NCBI GenBank assembly: GCA_937868725.1
Contig: CALMMQ010000063.1
Span: 1 to 64,000 of the forward strand
Source: an uncultured Pleomorphomonas sp.
Lineage (GTDB): Bacteria > Pseudomonadota > Alphaproteobacteria > Rhizobiales > Pleomorphomonadaceae
Length of the DNA: 64,000 nucleotides
Reading direction: 5' to 3'
How positions within the stretch are numbered: the first letter of the stretch is position 1; every line of letters starts with the position of its first letter. Shown here piece by piece: positions 1 through 7,792 of the stretch. Both the position numbers and the translations under genes were made by a program. A model generated the notes under the pieces. The model made no database searches and was not told the origin of the DNA. It worked only from the letters and a program-made list of their open reading frames with translations.

Positions 1-190
1 GACTGCCAGAAGCGCTCAGACCGGCAGATCCGAAGTCGGCGGCACGCGACTTCGGCGCGCTTCTGGACCGACCAGATCCTCTACCGCCTGTGACGGACTG
101 CCAGAAGCGCTCAGACCGGCAGATCCGAAGTCGGCGGCACGCGACTTCGGAGCGCTTCTGGACCGACCAGATCCTCTACCGCCTGTGACG
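1..190. repeat. Two tandem copies of a 95-bp hairpin-rich repeat
   Basis: Bases 1-95 and 96-190 are the same 95-bp unit; by eye they differ only at position 56 (C) versus 151 (A). Each copy contains nested inverted repeats. In copy 2, CCAGAAGCGCT (101-111) pairs with AGCGCTTCTGG (151-161), and CCGAAGTC (125-132) pairs with GACTTCGG (143-150). The single difference falls in the outer stem: copy 2 pairs fully while copy 1 has one mismatch. The unit starts exactly at the window edge, so further copies or the true boundary may lie to the left. Each copy can be read on the plus strand as an open frame ending in TGA (91-93 and 186-188), so copy 1 could hold the 3' end of a gene outside the window; this is not supported otherwise. 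Confidence 0.85.
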
Positions 191-234
191 GGGCGGAAAC
201 AGCGTCTGCCGACGCCACGTTGCGATGTTTCGAT

Positions 235-263
235 CGGCCGCCGGCGGTTCAGTCCGGCGGCCG
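235..263. terminator. Perfect 10-bp stem hairpin, possible terminator
   Basis: CGGCCGCCGG (235-244) and CCGGCGGCCG (254-263) form a perfect stem with a 9-nt loop. Only a weak T-rich stretch (TTCCTATTTG) follows on the plus strand, so it is a structural element that may end transcription coming from the left edge. Confidence 0.4.
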
Positions 264-589
264 TTCCTATTTGCGGCGGCGGCAATGAGGACCAGGCGTT
301 AGGGTATTGCCGCCACGGTGCCGGCAGGGCAGGGCGATCTTTGCTCGACGACATCTCCAGGGTGACGGGAAGAACCTGCAGACTTGCTGGCCGGCCGTGG
401 GTATTACATCACGGCGGTGCCGAACATACCGCAGTCTCTTCTGATGCTGCATCAAAACAGTGCTGATCTTGTCAAAAATGGCGACGACAAGAACTCGGAT
501 TTGATAAAGACATGGGTCTTTCGTCCGAATACGTTTGTATATGTGGCTATCCATTTCTTGTTAAGCATTTTTTAACATATGAAGCCGAC
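264..589. other. Intergenic region, no convincing gene
   Basis: No coding sequence could be supported here. Base composition becomes clearly more AT-rich from about 440 onward, ending in the promoter-like stretch before the small RNA at 600. A short hairpin AAAGAC-atgg-GTCTTT lies around 507-522. Short open frames on both strands have no recognisable product and no good ribosome binding site. Confidence 0.5.
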
Positions 590-598
590 TATTATACT
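590..598 (+). promoter_or_regulatory. Putative -10 region of the small RNA
   Basis: TATTAT (590-595) overlapping TATACT (593-598) resembles a -10 hexamer, set in AT-rich DNA about 10 nt before the first predicted RNA stem. No good -35 (TTGACA) is visible at the proper distance. The related Rhodobacter RNAs are driven by alternative sigma factors of the RpoH type, which could explain this, but no RpoH consensus was identified here either. Confidence 0.35.
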
Positions 599-601
599 CG
601 T

Positions 602-726
602 ATCGAGCGGTCATGACTGGGTGTTCTCCTCCCCATCCCATGTGACCTCATCCATGCGCCGTCTCATTCCTCCCGAGACGAGAGACTGACCCCGGATCGT
701 TTCCTTGCGACCGGGGTCATTTTTGT
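602..726 (+). ncRNA. Small RNA with two anti-Shine-Dalgarno hairpin loops (alpha-r14 / cuckoo RNA-like)
   Basis: Three hairpins follow one another. The first pairs GGGTG (619-623) with CATCC (634-638) and exposes the loop TTCTCCTCCC (624-633). The second pairs CGTCTC (660-665) with GAGACG (675-680) and exposes ATTCCTCCC (666-674). The third, TGACCCCGG (687-695) with CCGGGGTCA (711-719), is followed by a T run and is a clear intrinsic terminator. Two loops rich in CCUCCC, able to pair with ribosome binding sites, plus a Rho-independent terminator are the hallmark layout of the alphaproteobacterial alpha-r14/cuckoo RNA group and of the CcsR RNAs of Rhodobacter, which act on stress and metabolic mRNAs. 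The 5' end is inferred from a weak -10 at 590-598. Identity with the family is inferred from layout, not from a covariance search. Confidence 0.72.
687..726 (+). terminator. Intrinsic terminator of the small RNA
   Basis: TGACCCCGG (687-695) and CCGGGGTCA (711-719) form a 9-bp GC-rich stem with a 15-nt loop, followed directly by TTTTTGTT. This is the third hairpin of the predicted small RNA. Confidence 0.85.
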
Positions 727-1031
727 TGCATGACAGCGCTGCGTCTGGCGGCGTGCTCGCGCTCCAGTCACAGATCTGTGGCAATTATGTTCTCGATTTC
801 GCCACGAAGTGCGACTATTGGCGTACAAGAGGTTGGCGGACGAACGCGATTTGGCTTTGCCACATGATGCTGCGCCACCTTTTCGTGGCCAGAATTAAGC
901 TGTCGTTAGCCATGTTGCGGCCCAATGTCCGGGCCGAGCGGTGCGCATCCCCCCCGAGGCTTGGCTGGCACGAAGATCAAGGGCTGTCCGGGGCAATCTG
1001 GAGTGGAGTCGTGAACGGATCTATTTTTTCG
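727..1031. other. Leader region of the L,D-transpeptidase gene
   Basis: About 300 bp between the small-RNA terminator and the transpeptidase start. The reading frame of the downstream gene stays open back to 705, but that extension would place the Tat signal more than 100 residues inside the protein, so it is treated as untranslated. An AT-richer patch at 880-915 may hold the promoter; no clear hexamers were found. Confidence 0.45.
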
Positions 1032-2288
1032 ATGAAGTCGAGCCGACGCAATCTGCTGAAGGCTGGTGCGTTCGGCGTCGCCGGACTGGTCGCGACGTCG
1101 TCGAAGGCTGAGACCCTTCTCGCTCAGGCCGAGTGGACGGAAGGTTTCGACGTTTCCGCCCCCACCGAGGCGTCGGCTCAGCCGCAGCGCCCGTCGCTGG
1201 GCGATCAGTCAGCCTTCTTCACCGAGCAGGCCATTGCCGACTACACCACCATCGCCCAGCAGGGCGGCTGGCCGGCGGTTCAGACGCAGAGCGTCCTCAA
1301 GATCGGCATGTCGGATTCGGCGGTGTCGGTGCTGCGCCAGCGCCTGATGGTCACCGGCGATCTCGCCACTTCCGCCGGCACTTCGCCGGCCTTCGACAGC
1401 TTCGTCGACGGGGCCGTCCGCCGCTTCCAGGCCCGCCACGGCGTCATCCCCGACGGCATCGTTCAGGGCGTCACGCTGAAGCACCTCAACGTTCCCGTCG
1501 AAACGCGCATCCAGCAGCTGCAGCTCAACCTCGTCCGCCTGCGCACCTTCCCGACGCAGCTCGGTGGTACCGGCAATCGCTACGTCATGGTCAACGTGCC
1601 GGGCGCCGAGATCGAGACCGTCGACGGCGACACCGTGCATTCGCGCCATCGCGGCGTCGTCGGCAAGATCGATCGCCAGACGCCGCTTCTGGCCACCAAG
1701 ATCACCACGATTCGCTTCTTCCCCTATTGGACTGTGCCCAAGAGCATCATCATCAAGGACTTGATCCCGACGATGCAGAAGGACCCGCAGTACCTCAACC
1801 GGCAGAAGATCCACATCTTCGACCCGCGTCAGGGCATCGAGGTCGGCTGGCAGCAGGTCAACTGGAACTCCGACGAAGCGGTGAACTACACCTTCCGTCA
1901 GGACCCGGGCGACCTCAACTCCATGGGCACGGTCAAGATCGACTTCCCCTCGCCCGAGGGCGTGTACATGCACGACACGCCGTCCAAGGGTCTGTTCGGC
2001 GGCAACGATCGTTTCCATTCCTCGGGCTGCGTGCGCGTGCAGAACGTGCGCGAATACGTCATGTGGATCCTCAAGAACACCTCGGGCTGGTCGCGCGACG
2101 CCGTGGCGGCGGCCCTGACCTCGGGCGTGCACCAGGACATCCAGGTGGCCGACCCGGTGCCGCTGTACTTCCAGTACATCACCGGTTGGGCGACGCCCAA
2201 CGGCACGGTGCAGTTCCGTGACGACATCTATCAGCGCGACGGTCTCGGCGGTCTGCCGACCGGCGACCAGCAAGCCGACGCCGGCTGA
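1032..2288 (+). CDS. L,D-transpeptidase with Tat signal and peptidoglycan-binding domain
   Basis: The 418-residue product is a periplasmic YkuD-family L,D-transpeptidase that would make 3-3 cross-links in peptidoglycan or attach proteins to it. The N-terminus SRRNLLKAG followed by a hydrophobic stretch is a twin-arginine signal. A peptidoglycan-binding fold (about residues 90-150, with AVRRFQARHG) precedes the catalytic domain, whose active-site motif HSSGCVRV, with an earlier MHDTP, carries the nucleophilic Cys. The arrangement is that of the YcbB/LdtD type. The ATG at 1032 starts just before the twin arginines; a GTG at 1011 in the same frame has GGAG close upstream and is an alternative. 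A strong terminator follows the gene, so it is probably transcribed alone. Confidence 0.9.
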   Translation: MKSSRRNLLKAGAFGVAGLVATSSKAETLLAQAEWTEGFDVSAPTEASAQPQRPSLGDQSAFFTEQAIADYTTIAQQGGWPAVQTQSVLKIGMSDSAVSVLRQRLMVTGDLATSAGTSPAFDSFVDGAVRRFQARHGVIPDGIVQGVTLKHLNVPVETRIQQLQLNLVRLRTFPTQLGGTGNRYVMVNVPGAEIETVDGDTVHSRHRGVVGKIDRQTPLLATKITTIRFFPYWTVPKSIIIKDLIPTMQKDPQYLNRQKIHIFDPRQGIEVGWQQVNWNSDEAVNYTFRQDPGDLNSMGTVKIDFPSPEGVYMHDTPSKGLFGGNDRFHSSGCVRVQNVREYVMWILKNTSGWSRDAVAAALTSGVHQDIQVADPVPLYFQYITGWATPNGTVQFRDDIYQRDGLGGLPTGDQQADAG

Positions 2289-2317
2289 GTCAAACGGCCC
2301 GATCCGGGTTATGATGA

Positions 2318-2351
2318 GCCCGCTCGACCCCAACCGGTCGGGCGGGCTTTG
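2318..2351 (+). terminator. Intrinsic terminator after the L,D-transpeptidase gene
   Basis: GCCCGCTCGACC (2318-2329) pairs with GGTCGGGCGGGC (2336-2347) with one G-U pair and a 6-nt loop, followed by TTTGT. Confidence 0.75.
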
Positions 2352-2372
2352 TCATGGGAAAGGAAACGCCGC

Positions 2373-2606
2373 ATGACCGGGACGGGCAGGGGGCGCGAGG
2401 TCTACTTCGAATTTCTGGCCATCGGGCCGCAGGTGCGCGTGTCGGCCATCTGTTCGGTGACCGGCGTCGAGGTTCACGTCGTGGCGCCCGTCGGCGTGCC
2501 GCGTCATGACCTTGAGCGGCTGGCCTTGCGCAAGCTCGAGAAGCGCCTCGCCGACGACAGGCCGGCGCCATTGCCCGGCCGGGGCGGCGCCGGCACGCTG
2601 GTCTGA
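2373..2606 (+). CDS. Small conserved protein, DUF6898-like
   Basis: A 77-residue protein with the pattern VYFEFLAIGPQVRVSAIC, then a central V(V)AP segment and a C-terminal helix LERLALRKLEKRL. This looks like the small DUF6898 family found in many Hyphomicrobiales; no function is known. The ATG at 2373 is preferred because AAAGGA lies about 8 nt upstream, whereas the frame can be extended upstream into the terminator of the previous gene. It lies upstream of glyA on the same strand but 245 bp away, so co-transcription is uncertain. Family assignment is from memory of the pattern and is moderate. Confidence 0.65.
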   Translation: MTGTGRGREVYFEFLAIGPQVRVSAICSVTGVEVHVVAPVGVPRHDLERLALRKLEKRLADDRPAPLPGRGGAGTLV

Positions 2607-2851
2607 GCGCGCATCGCTCAACCGGTGGCGTCGCGGGGAGGGATCAGGGCCGAATCGCCGTCGATGCCACCTTTGGGTTAGGCGAAATGGCGCAAACCCG
2701 CGGCTTAATCGCTTTTGCTCTGCGTCCGGCGCGGTTGAAGTGAGGGGGGCATCGTGCTATCGGCACATCCGTCACGGGCGCGCGAGGCGCTGGGGCATTT
2801 CGCCCCAGGAAGTCCGGCCCACATCGTCCCTTGACGGATTGGAACCCCAAC
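2607..2851 (+). promoter_or_regulatory. glyA upstream region with hairpin
   Basis: 245 bp with no gene. CTGGGGC (2790-2796) and GCCCCAG (2802-2808) form a 7-bp hairpin about 45 nt before the glyA ATG, so the 5' leader is structured. No known riboswitch architecture was recognised. The promoter could not be located with confidence. Confidence 0.4.
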
Positions 2852-4144
2852 ATGTCGAACACGACCAGCGCAGACATCGCTCATTTCTTCAATCGCTCCC
2901 TCGCCGAGGCCGATCCCGCGATCGCCGAAGCCGTGGCGCTGGAGCTCGGTCGTCAGCAGCATGAAATCGAACTGATCGCCTCCGAGAACATCGTGTCGCG
3001 CGCGGTTCTGGAAGCGCAGGGTTCCGTCCTCACCAACAAGTACGCCGAAGGTTATCCAGGTAAACGCTATTATGGCGGTTGCCAGTTCGTCGACATCGCC
3101 GAAAACCTCGCCATCGAGCGTGCCAACCAGCTGTTCGGCTCGACGTTCGCCAACGTGCAGCCCAACTCGGGCTCGCAGGCCAACCAGGCGGTGTTCCTGG
3201 CGCTGGCCCAGCCGGGCGACGTCGTCCTCGGCCTCGATCTCGCCTCCGGCGGTCACCTGACCCACGGCGCCAAGCCCAACATGTCCGGCAAGTGGTTCAA
3301 TGCCGTCGCCTACGGCGTCCGCGCCCAGGATCACCGCGTCGACATGGACCAGATCGCCTCGCTGGCCCGTCAGCACAAGCCGAAGATCATCATTGCCGGT
3401 GGTTCGGCCTACAGCCGCGTCTGGGACTTCAAGGCCTTCCGCGACATCGCCGATGAAGTCGGCGCCTACCTGATGGTCGACATGGCCCACTTCGCCGGTC
3501 TGGTGGCGGCGGGCGAGCATCCCTCGCCGTTCCCGCACGCCCATGTGGTGACCACCACCACCCACAAGACGCTGCGCGGCCCGCGCGGCGGCATGGTGCT
3601 GACCAATGACGAGGTGATCGCCAAGAAGATCAACTCGGCTGTCTTCCCCGGTCTGCAGGGCGGCCCGCTGATGCACGTCATCGCCGGCAAGGCGGTGGCG
3701 CTCGGCGAAGCGCTGCAGCCGGCCTACAAGACCTACATGAAGGCGGTGGTCGAGAACGCCCGCGTGCTCTCCGACGAGCTGAAGCGCGGCGGCGTCGACA
3801 TCGTTTCCGGCGGCACCGACAACCACCTGCTGCTGGTCGATCTGCGTCCCAAGAAGCTGACCGGCAAGGTGGTCGAGGCCGCCCTCGGTCGCGCCGACAT
3901 CACCTGCAACAAGAACGGCGTGCCGTTCGACCCGGAGAAGCCGACCATCACCTCCGGCATCCGCCTCGGTTCGCCCGCCGCCACCTCGCGCGGCTTTGGC
4001 GCCGTCGAGTTCAAGGAAATCGCCGAGCTGATCCTGTCGGTGCTCGACGGTCTGGCGGTCAACGGCGAAGACAAGAACGATGGCGTCGAAGCCGCCGTCA
4101 AGGCCAAGGTGCGGGCGCTCACCGACCGCTTCCCGATCTACTGA
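2852..4144 (+). CDS. glyA: Serine hydroxymethyltransferase
   Basis: This cytosolic PLP enzyme interconverts serine and glycine while loading one-carbon units onto tetrahydrofolate. The 430-residue length is normal for the bacterial family. Diagnostic segments include ELIASEN near residue 38, the [15 protein letters not shown] substrate loop, and the PLP-binding motif [14 protein letters not shown] with the Schiff-base lysine at about residue 239. The ATG at 2852 is chosen over an in-frame TTG at 2831 because the protein then begins as the family does and GGA-rich sequence precedes it. A GC-rich hairpin follows the stop. The gene appears to stand alone, without the nrdR-rib genes that often follow glyA in this class. 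Confidence 0.98.
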   Translation: MSNTTSADIAHFFNRSLAEADPAIAEAVALELGRQQHEIELIASENIVSRAVLEAQGSVLTNKYAEGYPGKRYYGGCQFVDIAENLAIERANQLFGSTFANVQPNSGSQANQAVFLALAQPGDVVLGLDLASGGHLTHGAKPNMSGKWFNAVAYGVRAQDHRVDMDQIASLARQHKPKIIIAGGSAYSRVWDFKAFRDIADEVGAYLMVDMAHFAGLVAAGEHPSPFPHAHVVTTTTHKTLRGPRGGMVLTNDEVIAKKINSAVFPGLQGGPLMHVIAGKAVALGEALQPAYKTYMKAVVENARVLSDELKRGGVDIVSGGTDNHLLLVDLRPKKLTGKVVEAALGRADITCNKNGVPFDPEKPTITSGIRLGSPAATSRGFGAVEFKEIAELILSVLDGLAVNGEDKNDGVEAAVKAKVRALTDRFPIY

Positions 4145-4169
4145 TCGCCCTCCACTCGAACTGAACCGG

Positions 4170-4197
4170 ACGCCGCGCGGGGCATCTCGCGCGGCGT
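4170..4197 (+). terminator. Hairpin after glyA, likely terminator
   Basis: ACGCCGCGCG (4170-4179) pairs perfectly with CGCGCGGCGT (4188-4197) across an 8-nt loop. The following TGGCGTCTC is not T-rich, so it may act with Rho or only protect the mRNA end. Confidence 0.5.
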
Positions 4198-4264
4198 TGG
4201 CGTCTCTGGCCCCCTCGCTCCGCTGGCGGCGTTGGGCTACACTGCCGCCAGCGGAGGGTGATGC

Positions 4265-6328
4265 GTGCCGATCCGGCGTTTCCTGCTGGCCGTCTGTCTT
4301 GTCGCCGTGCTCGGCCTTGCTGCCGGCGGCTACGGCTTTGTCCGCCTCGTTGAGACGACACCGCCGGTCGAGCTGCTGGCGCCGACCTCGCGTACCGTGC
4401 TCGACGCCCGCGGCCGGCTGCTGCGCGCCTACACGGTCGAGGACGGCCTCTGGCGGTTGCCGGTCGACGTTGGCCGTGTCGATCCCACCTATCTCGCCAT
4501 GCTGATCGCCACCGAGGATCAGCGCTTCCGCGCTCACGCCGGCGTCGATCCCCTGGCCATCGTCCGCGCCGGCTACCAGCTTCTGACGCGCGGCCGCATC
4601 GTCTCCGGTGGCTCGACGCTGACCATGCAGGTGGTGCGCCTGTCCGAGCGGCTCGGCACCCGCAACGTCTCCGGCAAGTTCGGCCAGATCGTCAAGGCGC
4701 TGGCCCTCGAACGTTTCGCCTCCAAGGACGACATCCTCTCGGCCTACCTGCGTCTCGCCCCGTTCGGCGGCAACCTCGAAGGCGTGCGCTCGGCTTCGCT
4801 CGCCTGGTTCGGCAAGGAGCCGACGCGACTGACGCCGGCCGAGGCGGCATTTCTCGTCGCCCTGCCGCAGGCACCGGAAGCGCGCCGGCCCGATCGCTAT
4901 CCCGTCGCCGCCAGGGCGGCGCGCGACCGCATCCTGCGCCTTTGTGGCGAGCGCGGCGTGCTGACGCCCGCCGATGTGACGGCGGCGCTCGGCGAGGACA
5001 TTCCTAAGCGGCGGCGCGACTTTCCCATCATCGCCGCCCAGGCCGCCGACCGGGCGGTGGCCGGCGCGCCGCAGGGCAGCGAAGCCCGCCTCACCATCGA
5101 CGTCGATCTGCAGCAATCGCTGGAGAAGCTGGCTGCCGAGCGGGCCGCCGCCATCGGTCCGCACGTCTCGGCCGCCATCATGGTGGTGGAAACCGTCACC
5201 GGCGACGTCAAGGCCTCGGTCGGCACGGCCGGCCTGTTCGACGAGAAGCGCGCCGGCTTCATCGACATGACGCGGGCAGTGCGCTCGCCCGGCTCGACGC
5301 TGAAGCCGTTCATCTACGGTCTCGCCTTCGAATCGGGCATCGCCCATCCCGAAACGCTGGTCGAAGACCGCCCGACCGCCTTCGACGGCTACACGCCGCA
5401 GAATTTCGACAAGGTGTTCCACGGCACCGTCAGCGTGCGCGAGGCGCTGTCGGAAAGCCTCAACGTGCCGGCCATCCAGGTGCTGGAACTGGTGGGTCCG
5501 GCCCGGCTGGTGTCGCGCTTCCGCCGTGCTGGTGTCGAGGCGCGTTTGCCCGACATGAGCTCGGCCAATCTCGCCGTCGGTCTCGGCGGTGTCGGCCTGA
5601 CGCTCAACGATCTGGCCACGCTCTATACGGCGCTGGCCCGTGGCGGTCGCCCCATCGCTCTCAGCGAGCGCGTCGGCGCCATTGGCCCGGCCACCCCGCC
5701 CAAGCCGCTGATGGACGAGCGGGCCGCCGCCTATGTCACCGATATTCTGGCCGGACGCCTTGGCGCGACCAAGGGCGACGTCCGCGTTGCCATCAAGACC
5801 GGCACCTCCTACGGCTATCGCGACGCCTGGGCCATGGGCTACGACGGCCGCTACGTCGTCGGCGTCTGGGTTGGCCGTCCCGATGGGGCGCCGCTGCCCG
5901 GTCTGATGGGCGTCGACGTTGCCGTGCCCATCCTGGCCGACAGCTTCGTGCGGGCCGGCGGCACGACGCGCCTGCCACCGCCGCCGCCCGGTCTGATCTT
6001 CGGCGGCAACAAGGACCTGCCGCCGCCGCTGCAGCGCCTGCGTGGCGGTCGCGAGGCGGTCATTGCCCGTGATGATGGCCCGGCCATCGCCTATCCGCCA
6101 AGCGGCACCCACGTCGATCTCGGCTTCCGCGCCGGCGATCCGCAGGCGCTGGCGCTCAGGATCCGCAATGGGCGCGGGCCGTTCACTTGGTTTGTCGATG
6201 GCGCGCCGGTGGCACAGGAGCCGTGGTCGCGTCAGTTCAGCTATTTCCCCAAGGGGCAGGGCTTCGTGACGCTGTCGGTCATCGACGCCGAGGGCCGCGC
6301 CGACCGCGTGACGGTGTTCGTCGAGTAG
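4265..6328 (+). CDS. pbpC: Penicillin-binding protein 1C (bifunctional glycosyltransferase/transpeptidase)
   Basis: A 687-residue membrane-anchored peptidoglycan synthase. A signal anchor occupies about residues 5-27. The GT51 glycosyltransferase domain shows EDQRF with catalytic Glu84 and GGSTLTMQ. The transpeptidase domain has the nucleophile motif STLK at Ser344, SLN at 398-400 and KTGT at Lys511. A C-terminal beta domain of the BiPBP_C type ends the protein, which separates PBP1C from PBP1A/1B. The GTG at 4265 is the start because GGAGG sits 7 nt upstream and an ATG at 4261 is out of frame. The alpha-2-macroglobulin gene that often partners pbpC is absent here. Family role is peptidoglycan synthesis, usually non-essential. 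Confidence 0.95.
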   Translation: MPIRRFLLAVCLVAVLGLAAGGYGFVRLVETTPPVELLAPTSRTVLDARGRLLRAYTVEDGLWRLPVDVGRVDPTYLAMLIATEDQRFRAHAGVDPLAIVRAGYQLLTRGRIVSGGSTLTMQVVRLSERLGTRNVSGKFGQIVKALALERFASKDDILSAYLRLAPFGGNLEGVRSASLAWFGKEPTRLTPAEAAFLVALPQAPEARRPDRYPVAARAARDRILRLCGERGVLTPADVTAALGEDIPKRRRDFPIIAAQAADRAVAGAPQGSEARLTIDVDLQQSLEKLAAERAAAIGPHVSAAIMVVETVTGDVKASVGTAGLFDEKRAGFIDMTRAVRSPGSTLKPFIYGLAFESGIAHPETLVEDRPTAFDGYTPQNFDKVFHGTVSVREALSESLNVPAIQVLELVGPARLVSRFRRAGVEARLPDMSSANLAVGLGGVGLTLNDLATLYTALARGGRPIALSERVGAIGPATPPKPLMDERAAAYVTDILAGRLGATKGDVRVAIKTGTSYGYRDAWAMGYDGRYVVGVWVGRPDGAPLPGLMGVDVAVPILADSFVRAGGTTRLPPPPPGLIFGGNKDLPPPLQRLRGGREAVIARDDGPAIAYPPSGTHVDLGFRAGDPQALALRIRNGRGPFTWFVDGAPVAQEPWSRQFSYFPKGQGFVTLSVIDAEGRADRVTVFVE

Positions 6329-6415
6329 CCTTCACCGCTGGGTTTCCACCTATGGCGCCTTGCAATTGCCCGTAGGGGCGCGCATCACCGCCGCCTGTCG
6401 TTTGTCGCGGAGTTC

Positions 6416-7792
6416 ATGATGACCAAGAAGGAGCGGGTCGCGCTGGGGTCGCTGGTCGCCAGCCTGTCGCTGACCGTCGCCAAGCTCATTGTCGGTCTGC
6501 TGATCGGCTCTCTCGCCATGGTGACCGACGCGCTGCATTCCGGTACCGACTCGATCGCCACGCTCATGACCTTCCTCGCCGTGCGTTTCGCTGACCGCCC
6601 GGCCGACGACGATCATCCCTACGGCCACGGCAAGTTCGAGGACGTCGCCGCTCTCGGCGAGGCAACGCTGCTGCTGGTGCTGGCCGGCGGTGTCGCCTGG
6701 GAAGCCTGGCGGCGCCTGGCCGAGAACGCCGTGCCACCGGTCATCACGGCGCTGGCCTTCGCCGTCATGGGCATCGAGATCGTCATCAACCTCTGGCGCG
6801 CTTACGTGTTGCACAAGACGGCAGTGGAGACCGGCAGCCGGGCGCTTGCCGCCGACGCCATGCATTTCGCGTCCGACGTTGCCTCCGGCCTGATGGTCAT
6901 CGCCGGCTTTCTGGCCACCCTGCTCGGCATCACCTGGGCCGACCCGGTGACGGCAGCGGGCGTGGCGCTGTTCATCGGCGGCCTTGGTCTGCGGATGATC
7001 CGCCGCACCTTTCACGAGCTCACCGACCGTGTGCCGCCCGGCCAGATTCGCGGTCTGACGCGCCTCATCGAGACGCTGCCCGGTGTTGTCGCCGTCGAGC
7101 GCGTCCGCCTGCGCTCTGTCGGCCAGCAGGCCTTCGTCGACGTCGCCGTCGACGTGCCGCGCACCTTCAGCGTCGAGCAGGTGTCGGCGGTGCGCGAGGC
7201 CGTTTGTCAGGCCGTTACCGGCGATCTCGATCACGCCGAGGTGGCGACCGTCTGCCGACCGGTGGTGGTCGACGACGAGACGCTGCACGAGCGTGTGGCG
7301 CTGGCTGCGACACGGGTGCGGTTGCCGGTGCACCACGTCACGGTGCAACACCTCGGCGACCGTTTGGCGATTTCGCTGGATTTCGAAGTGCCCGGCGACA
7401 TGCCGCTCGGCCGTGCTCACGAGGAAGCGTCGCGCCTCGAAGTCGCCATCCGTCACGAAGTCGGCGACAACGTCGAGGTCGAGACGCACATTGAGCCGCT
7501 GCACCCCGATCTGGTGCCGGGGGCGGCGCTGCCGCCCGACAAGGTCGGCGAGATTGCCGCCGTTCTGACCGAGGCGGCCAACACCAACGGCGTCAGCGAT
7601 GTCCACAATGTCAGGGTGAGGGAGTTGCAAGGCGGCCTGTTCGTCGCCTTCCATTGCCGCTTCGATACCGGCCTCGATCTCACCGAGGTGCACCGCCGCG
7701 CCGATGCCGTGGAACGGGCGGCCCGCGCCCACTTCCCGGCCATCCGGCGCATTGTCAGCCATCCCGAGCCGCTACGCGCCGTGCGCGCCTGA
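6416..7792 (+). CDS. Cation diffusion facilitator family transporter, long C-terminal domain
   Basis: A 458-residue inner-membrane metal/proton antiporter. The N-terminal half holds six membrane segments with the family's metal site: HSGTD in TM2 (His41, Asp45) and HFASD in TM5 (His150, Asp154), plus the loop motif HPYGHGK. Zn, Fe, Mn, Co and Cd are all possible substrates; the sequence does not decide. The C-terminal part is about twice the usual length and appears to hold two or more ferredoxin-like cytosolic modules. Two ATGs are possible; the second at 6419 has a better distance (6 nt) to GGAG. Its stop codon abuts the stop of the convergent kdsD with no bases between. Confidence 0.93.
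   Translation: MMTKKERVALGSLVASLSLTVAKLIVGLLIGSLAMVTDALHSGTDSIATLMTFLAVRFADRPADDDHPYGHGKFEDVAALGEATLLLVLAGGVAWEAWRRLAENAVPPVITALAFAVMGIEIVINLWRAYVLHKTAVETGSRALAADAMHFASDVASGLMVIAGFLATLLGITWADPVTAAGVALFIGGLGLRMIRRTFHELTDRVPPGQIRGLTRLIETLPGVVAVERVRLRSVGQQAFVDVAVDVPRTFSVEQVSAVREAVCQAVTGDLDHAEVATVCRPVVVDDETLHERVALAATRVRLPVHHVTVQHLGDRLAISLDFEVPGDMPLGRAHEEASRLEVAIRHEVGDNVEVETHIEPLHPDLVPGAALPPDKVGEIAAVLTEAANTNGVSDVHNVRVRELQGGLFVAFHCRFDTGLDLTEVHRRADAVERAARAHFPAIRRIVSHPEPLRAVRA

Noticed and set aside
705-1031. Upstream extension of the L,D-transpeptidase frame
   Set aside because: It would begin within the small-RNA terminator and put the twin-arginine signal far inside the protein.
2607-2851. A riboswitch upstream of glyA
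   Set aside because: Only one simple hairpin is seen; no glycine, SAM or tetrahydrofolate riboswitch core could be recognised.
2705-6112. A 1135-codon open frame on the minus strand opposite glyA and pbpC
   Set aside because: It is antisense to two certain genes; high GC at third codon positions leaves such frames open. Composition is His/Arg/Gly-rich and matches no family.
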